Below the pieces are notes generated by a model. That model was not told where the DNA came from and searched no databases. It saw only the letters and a program-made list of their open reading frames with translations. The translations under genes were made by a program, and so were the position numbers. A stretch of DNA of 64,000 bases from Anaerolineales bacterium (GTDB taxonomy: Bacteria > Chloroflexota > Anaerolineae > Anaerolineales > Villigracilaceae), in the NCBI GenBank assembly GCA_016789305.1, contig JAEURJ010000023.1, positions 668,084 through 732,083 of the forward strand, written 5' to 3'. Shown one piece after another: positions 59,676-64,000 of the stretch (the stretch's first letter is position 1; every line of letters begins with the position of its first letter).

Positions 59676-61015
59676 TCGGAGATTACAGCAAGGACCTGTT
59701 GCGCAGCGGGATCGTGGAGGCGAAGGCGGGACAAAAAGAGTCCGCGCGTCGCTATTTGGATCGCGCGATTTACATGAGCGGCTCGCATGATGTACTGGCA
59801 GAAGCCTGGTTTTGGATGGGCGAAGTGGGGACAGATCCCGTGGAACGACGCAAAGCCTACGAAAATTGTCTTGCACATGACTTGCGTCATACGCGCGCGA
59901 AACGTGCGCTCGCAATCCTGGATGGCAAACTGAATCCCGATGACTTGATCGACCCGAATCAATTACCTGTCGTGCCGGAAAACGCGCGCGATGCGGAAGC
60001 CAAAAGATTTATGTGCCCCAAGTGCGGCGGAAGAATGTCCTTTGCACCGGATGGCAGCAATGCGCTTGTCTGTGATTATTGTTCAAGCAACCAAATGCTT
60101 TCAAACGGACCGGCCGATGAAAAAGATTTTGTGGTTGCGATGGCCACATTGAAGGGACACGGCAAACCGCTGCAGGAGCAGGTCTTTCATTGCAACGGCT
60201 GTGGCGCGGAATTTATTTTGCCGCCCACGCAGCTTTCTGCGTCGTGCGTTTATTGTGCGTCACCCCATGTGGTGAGCCTGGAAAAGACAAAAGACCTGCT
60301 TGCGCCGGATGGGATCATTCCACATGCGTTCGATCAAAGGAAGGCCGTTCAATTGCTGATCGGGTGGGTGGAGGAGAACAAGATCCAACCTGAAAAGAAA
60401 GTGGACCTGCCGCGCGGGTTGTATCTGCCGCTATGGACCTTCGACATCGGCGGTGTGATCGACTATACCGGTGAGATCGTTGAATACGAACAGGAATTTT
60501 TAGGCGGGGATAAACGTCAGCGCAAGGTGACTCGTGTCACCGATCAATTTCCTGTTCTTGTGGATGACCTGCCGCTTCCTGCCTCGCGGAAGCCCTCTGC
60601 GGTTTTTCTGCGGCTGATCCCGACCTTTGAGTTAAGAGCGCTCAAGCCGTACGACGCGCGTTTCCTTGCGAATTGGCCTGCTGAAATTTACGATGTGCCC
60701 ATGGCCGATGCCTCGCTCGATGCGCGCAGTCAGACGTATAAAAAATATAAAAAGGAATTGCCATATACGCTTGGCACGCAGATCAACCTGGTCCATACTT
60801 CGTCCGCCAACTTGTCGGTTGACTCTTTCAAACTCAACCTGCTGCCTGTTTGGATGACGGAGATTCCCTTCAATGGGCGCGAACACCTGGTGTTGATCAA
60901 CGGTCAAAACGGGATCGTCGCCAGCGATATTTCGGATAAAACATCGAAGGTGAAAAACGATGAAGAGGAAAAAGGCAGTCTGATGGATTTCCTCGCCGAC
61001 CTGTTGAACGATTAA
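59672..61015 (+). CDS. Two-zinc-ribbon protein coupled to folP
   Basis: 447 residues. The N-terminal 90 residues have TPR-like helices (AGQKESARRYLDRAIYM, AEAWFWMGEVGTDP). Two zinc ribbons follow: CPKCGGRMSFAPDGSNALVCDYC and CNGCGAEFILPPTQLSASCVYC. The second half is soluble, with LPLWTFDIGGVIDYTGEIVEY, and an acidic end. Resembles zinc-ribbon proteins of DNA-binding or membrane assembly type, but no function is assigned. Start coupled to the folP stop. Confidence 0.75.
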   Translation: MIGDYSKDLLRSGIVEAKAGQKESARRYLDRAIYMSGSHDVLAEAWFWMGEVGTDPVERRKAYENCLAHDLRHTRAKRALAILDGKLNPDDLIDPNQLPVVPENARDAEAKRFMCPKCGGRMSFAPDGSNALVCDYCSSNQMLSNGPADEKDFVVAMATLKGHGKPLQEQVFHCNGCGAEFILPPTQLSASCVYCASPHVVSLEKTKDLLAPDGIIPHAFDQRKAVQLLIGWVEENKIQPEKKVDLPRGLYLPLWTFDIGGVIDYTGEIVEYEQEFLGGDKRQRKVTRVTDQFPVLVDDLPLPASRKPSAVFLRLIPTFELRALKPYDARFLANWPAEIYDVPMADASLDARSQTYKKYKKELPYTLGTQINLVHTSSANLSVDSFKLNLLPVWMTEIPFNGREHLVLINGQNGIVASDISDKTSKVKNDEEEKGSLMDFLADLLND

Positions 61016-61118
61016 CTTATTATGTGTCGCTACCGTTCAGGGTGACATGCCTCAAAACCTGACAAATTTCCCCTCAATTGATGACATCCACACTGCATCA
61101 TGAAGATATAATTTTCTC

Positions 61119-62588
61119 ATGATGACAGATTCGAAAACAGTCCTCGTGACCGGTGCCACCGGTTATGTGGGTGGACGTCTCGTTCCACGCCTGCTCGAAA
61201 AAGGGTATCGCGTCCGCTGTTTGGTGCGCGATCCTTCACGTCTGGAAGGCCGAGCCTGGCTCAATCGCGTGGAAGTGATGGAAGGCGATGCCTTGTATCC
61301 AGAGACTCTTGTTCAAGCCATGCAGGATGTTTCGATCGCTTATTATTTAATTCACGGCTTGCAGGGTGGGAAGGTCAATGCAGAGCGCGATCTGCAAGTG
61401 GCGCGTAACTTTGCACAGGCCGCCGAAGATTCCGGAGTTGAAAACATTATCTATCTCGGCGAGTTGGTCGACCCGACAGCGAACCTCTCTCCTTATTTGC
61501 GTGCCCGTCATGAGACCGGATATTTGCTTCGTTATGGCAAAGTGCCAGTGACCGAATTGCGTGCCGGCATGATCGTCGGCTCGGGATCTGCATTATTCGA
61601 AATGATCCGCTACTTGACGGAACGCGAACCGTTGCTTGTTTGTCCCGCATGGTTTTATTCGGAAGCACAGCCGATTGCCATTCGTGATGTACTTTCCTAC
61701 TTGATCGCTGCACTTGAAAACAAGGAATGCAAGGGACGTGTGATCGAGATCGGTGGTCCCACCCGGTTGACGTATGCCGATATGTTGCAGGGTTATGCAA
61801 ACGAGCGTGATTTCAAACGGGTATTGATCCGCACGCCGTTTTATGCGCCGCGTCTTTCCGCGTATTGGGTGCATATGGTCACGCCCATTCACTGGCGCGT
61901 GGTACTTCCGTTGATCGAAGGCTTGAATGCCAAGTTGATCGTGCGCGATGACGCGGCGAAAAAATTATTTCCTGAAATCCAATCGATTGATTTTCAAACC
62001 GCAGTCCATCTTGCCCTTGGAAGAATTCAACGCGATAACGTTGAGACCAGTTGGTCAGACGCGCTGGTCACAGCATTGGGTGATTTCAAACCGTATGAAT
62101 TTAAAATCGATGAAGGCATGTACATCGAGCGTCGTCAGGTGCTGCTCGATCTCAAACCTGAAGATGTGTTTCGTTCATACAGCGGCATCGGTGGTCAGCG
62201 CGGATGGTTGTACATGGATTGGGCCTGGGGCCTGCGCGGCTGGTTCGATAAATTGATCGGCGGCGTGGGCATTCGCCGTGGCAGGCGTCACCCCGATGAA
62301 GTCCATACCGGTGAAGCGCTTGATTTTTGGCGCGTCGAGACCGTGGAAAAAAATACGCGCATGCGTCTGCTCGCCGAAATGAAAGTGCCTGGCAAAGCAT
62401 GGCTTGAATTTGAATCTCAACCGAAAGAGGATAACAAAACTCTTTTCACCGTCACGGCATATTTTGCCTCCGATGGTTTCGCTGGATTTTTATATTGGTA
62501 CGCGATGTGGCCCTTCCATAAATTTTTATTCGACGGCCTGACCAATCGCCTCGTTTCCCGCGCACGCGTGCTCAGCCACTCTTATTAA
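61119..62588 (+). CDS. SDR oxidoreductase with C-terminal DUF2867
   Basis: 489 residues. Rossmann N-terminus VLVTGATGYVGGRLVPRLLEKGYRVRCLVRDPSRL, IAYYLIHGLQGG, IIYLGELV; then DUF2867 from about 330: DVFRSYSGIGGQRGWLYMDWAWGLRGWFDKLIGG and WRVETVEKNTRMRLLAEMKVPGKAWLEFE. Two ATG codons at the start. The next gene is a paralogue and overlaps it by TAATG. Substrate unknown. Confidence 0.85.
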   Translation: MMTDSKTVLVTGATGYVGGRLVPRLLEKGYRVRCLVRDPSRLEGRAWLNRVEVMEGDALYPETLVQAMQDVSIAYYLIHGLQGGKVNAERDLQVARNFAQAAEDSGVENIIYLGELVDPTANLSPYLRARHETGYLLRYGKVPVTELRAGMIVGSGSALFEMIRYLTEREPLLVCPAWFYSEAQPIAIRDVLSYLIAALENKECKGRVIEIGGPTRLTYADMLQGYANERDFKRVLIRTPFYAPRLSAYWVHMVTPIHWRVVLPLIEGLNAKLIVRDDAAKKLFPEIQSIDFQTAVHLALGRIQRDNVETSWSDALVTALGDFKPYEFKIDEGMYIERRQVLLDLKPEDVFRSYSGIGGQRGWLYMDWAWGLRGWFDKLIGGVGIRRGRRHPDEVHTGEALDFWRVETVEKNTRMRLLAEMKVPGKAWLEFESQPKEDNKTLFTVTAYFASDGFAGFLYWYAMWPFHKFLFDGLTNRLVSRARVLSHSY

Positions 62589-63784
62589 TGACCCAAACCA
62601 TCCTCGTTACCGGTGCAACAGGATATATCGCCAGTAGATTGATTCCGCAGCTGTTGACTCGCGGATACAAGGTCCGTGCCCTCGCGAGGAAACCGCATCT
62701 TCTCCGCGCCCGAAGCTGGTTCGACCAAATCGAAATTTTCCCCGGCGATGTGATCGACTCCGCTTCGCTGACTCCCGCGATGGATGGAGTCGATATTGCA
62801 TATTACCTGATCCACAATATGACCGCCGGACATGGATATACCGAGATTGAACTGCAAGGGGCAAGGAATTTTGCAGAAGCGGCGGAAGCGGCAAACATCC
62901 AGCACATCATTTATCTCGGCGGCCTCGCGGACCCCGAGCAGCACATCGCGCCGCACATGCGCTCGCGTATCGAAACGGGAGTCACGCTGCGAAAAGGGAA
63001 AGTCCCGGTTACTGAATTTCGTGCGGGAGTGATCGTTGGCTCCGGAAGCATTTCATTCGAAATGATCCGTTTTATGACCGAATTGTTTCCAATCATCCCC
63101 GGGCCGAAAAAATTACTGAGCAAATCACAACCCATCGCCACGAAAAATGTCGTCGATTATTTGATCGCCGCGTTGGAAAATTCCAATGGGCGAGGCAAGG
63201 TCTTCGAGATCGGCGGACCGGGTGTGTTCACCTACAAAGAATTGATGCAAAAATATGCCGAAGCCCGCGGACTCAAACGCGGTTTTTTGCTTTTGCCCTA
63301 TGTTCCCATCTGGTTTATGGCTTTCGGTATCAACTTGATGACGCCGGTCCCATACCCGATTGCGTATGCGTTGGTGGGTGGTCTTTATGGCGATAGCATC
63401 GTTTCGCATGGTGATTCCGAAAAAACCTTCCCTGAGGTAAAGCTGATTGATTTTGATTCAGCCACCGGTGAGGCGTTGAAGCGATTGCATCCCCAAAACG
63501 TGGAACGTGTTTGGGAGGATGGTCACAGCCCGACGAAGTCGATCAAGCATGAGGGTTTTTTTATCCACCAAAGGCGGATGAAAGAAATATCGGATGGAAA
63601 AATCGCTTATCAATCCAAGTCAAATAAATTCGGTGAAGAGTGGTTTGAATTTCGCGATGCCACCGTCACCTGGTTTTTTGCGCCGCATGGGACCATCGGA
63701 TTTTTATATTGGTTTTTATTTTTCCCTTTTCGTTATGTTGTGTTTTATTTGTTCGCAAAAGGCCATTTAAAGTCTCCCTTATAA
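62588..63784 (+). CDS. SDR oxidoreductase, paralogue with shortened DUF2867
   Basis: 398 residues, closely similar to the preceding protein over the Rossmann half (ILVTGATGYIASRLIPQLLTRGYKVRALARKP, IIYLGGLADPEQHIAPHMRSR, EFRAGVIVGSGS). It lacks about 100 residues of the DUF2867 region, including the G-W-L-Y-M-D-W segment, and resumes at GEEWFEFRDATVTWFFAP. Tandem duplication followed by internal loss is likely. It may still be functional. Confidence 0.83.
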   Translation: MTQTILVTGATGYIASRLIPQLLTRGYKVRALARKPHLLRARSWFDQIEIFPGDVIDSASLTPAMDGVDIAYYLIHNMTAGHGYTEIELQGARNFAEAAEAANIQHIIYLGGLADPEQHIAPHMRSRIETGVTLRKGKVPVTEFRAGVIVGSGSISFEMIRFMTELFPIIPGPKKLLSKSQPIATKNVVDYLIAALENSNGRGKVFEIGGPGVFTYKELMQKYAEARGLKRGFLLLPYVPIWFMAFGINLMTPVPYPIAYALVGGLYGDSIVSHGDSEKTFPEVKLIDFDSATGEALKRLHPQNVERVWEDGHSPTKSIKHEGFFIHQRRMKEISDGKIAYQSKSNKFGEEWFEFRDATVTWFFAPHGTIGFLYWFLFFPFRYVVFYLFAKGHLKSPL

Positions 63785-63846
63785 ATCACATCCGTGATAA
63801 ACTTTCTATATCGTTCAGGCTGGAACGTTGATATATTGGAGAAGAG

Positions 63847-64000
63847 ATGGAAAACAAACTCTATGTGGGCAACCTGCCCTACGCCGCCAGTGAAGATGAT
63901 CTCAAAGAACACTTCAGCAAAGCGGGTACAGTCACCTCCGTTGCGCTTATCAAAGATAAGGCAACAGGCAGAGCCAAAGGTTTCGGCTTTGTTGAAATGT
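63847..64000 (+). CDS. RRM-type RNA-binding protein, 3' partial
   Basis: Begins MENKLYVGNLPYAASEDDLKEHF with the RNP-2 motif LYVGNL and ends in the RNP-1 motif KGFGFVEM at the window edge. This is the small glycine-rich RRM type known in Cyanobacteria and Chloroflexota, which binds RNA, often during cold stress. GGAGAAGAG lies just before the ATG. The rest of the gene is outside the window. Confidence 0.9.
   Translation, partial: MENKLYVGNLPYAASEDDLKEHFSKAGTVTSVALIKDKATGRAKGFGFVEM

Noticed and set aside
59340..59915. 191-residue minus-strand frame across folP and its neighbour
   Set aside because: Overlaps two real genes on the other strand; His/Arg-rich, no motif.
1..64000. CRISPR array, prophage, insertion sequence or integrative element
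   Set aside because: No regularly spaced repeats, transposase, integrase or phage structural genes were seen.

Overview
The window reads as a chromosomal segment of a Chloroflexota bacterium, most likely class Anaerolineae. This is inferred from gene content: a RibXY-type riboflavin uptake cassette under an FMN riboswitch, a T-box on valS, a 2[4Fe-4S] ferredoxin, an ASKHA protein of the MutL/GlmL type, several DUF5671, DinB/ClbS and DUF2867 proteins, and short palindromic repeats of the GTAGGG type. Gene density is high, strand switching is frequent, and bidirectional hairpins separate convergent genes. I saw no rRNA, CRISPR array, transposase, prophage or integrase.

Layout. 1-6.7 kb: the end of a CPBP protease, then on the minus strand a PEP/pyruvate-binding protein, dnaN, a DUF5671 membrane protein and a small anchored protein. 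6.7-9.8 kb: pepF, a rhodanese lipoprotein gene interrupted in frame by TGA (candidate selenoprotein), a VOC protein and a cupin. 9.9-18.6 kb: mainly minus-strand metabolism (glutaryl-CoA dehydrogenase, gdhA, a membrane glycosyltransferase, an enoyl-CoA hydratase/isomerase, pyrD, a NUDIX hydrolase) plus one plus-strand thymidylate-kinase-like protein with a degraded P-loop. 18.8-20.2 kb: a 35-residue membrane peptide and glgC. 20.3-28.1 kb: a tightly packed seven-gene unit of unknown function (small helical protein, DUF6754-like membrane protein, two further membrane proteins, a 906-residue zinc-ribbon protein carrying about 16 P-x-W-L motifs, a MutL/GlmL-like ASKHA protein, a beta-rich protein). 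It is followed by a protein with an LPNTG sorting-like tail.

28.9-33.6 kb: a minus-strand ECF sigma / anti-sigma / membrane protein unit, and two plus-strand membrane glycosyltransferases. 33.65-41.0 kb: a cobalamin riboswitch with attenuator, then btuF-btuC-btuD-cobO-(sulfotransferase-like)-cobT-cobS-cobC-cobU, a B12/cobinamide import and salvage operon. 41.0-42.6 kb: an AT-rich membrane protein gene split by one in-frame TAG. 42.55-45.6 kb: promoter, T-box leader and valS. 45.7-48.9 kb: ferredoxin, FMN riboswitch and the riboflavin-type ABC transporter.

48.9-54.3 kb: minus-strand small proteins, many translationally coupled (DinB/ClbS, YjbR, DUF1697, DUF985 cupin, alpha/beta hydrolase, DUF2277), then radA carrying an in-frame palindromic repeat insertion. 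54.4-64.0 kb: a membrane protein behind a promoter with a GAAC-N4-GTTC palindrome, two GNAT-type proteins and a nucleotide-sugar-type oxidoreductase on the minus strand, tRNA-Val(UAC), a small STAS-like protein, folP coupled to a zinc-ribbon protein, tandem SDR-DUF2867 paralogues, and the start of an RRM RNA-binding protein cut by the window edge.

The best leads for something undescribed are the TGA-containing rhodanese with its SECIS-like hairpin (8594-9091), the seven-gene operon at 20291-28133 with its W-L motif protein, and the palindromic repeat family that entered the radA reading frame. All functions are assigned by motif recognition; no database search was run.
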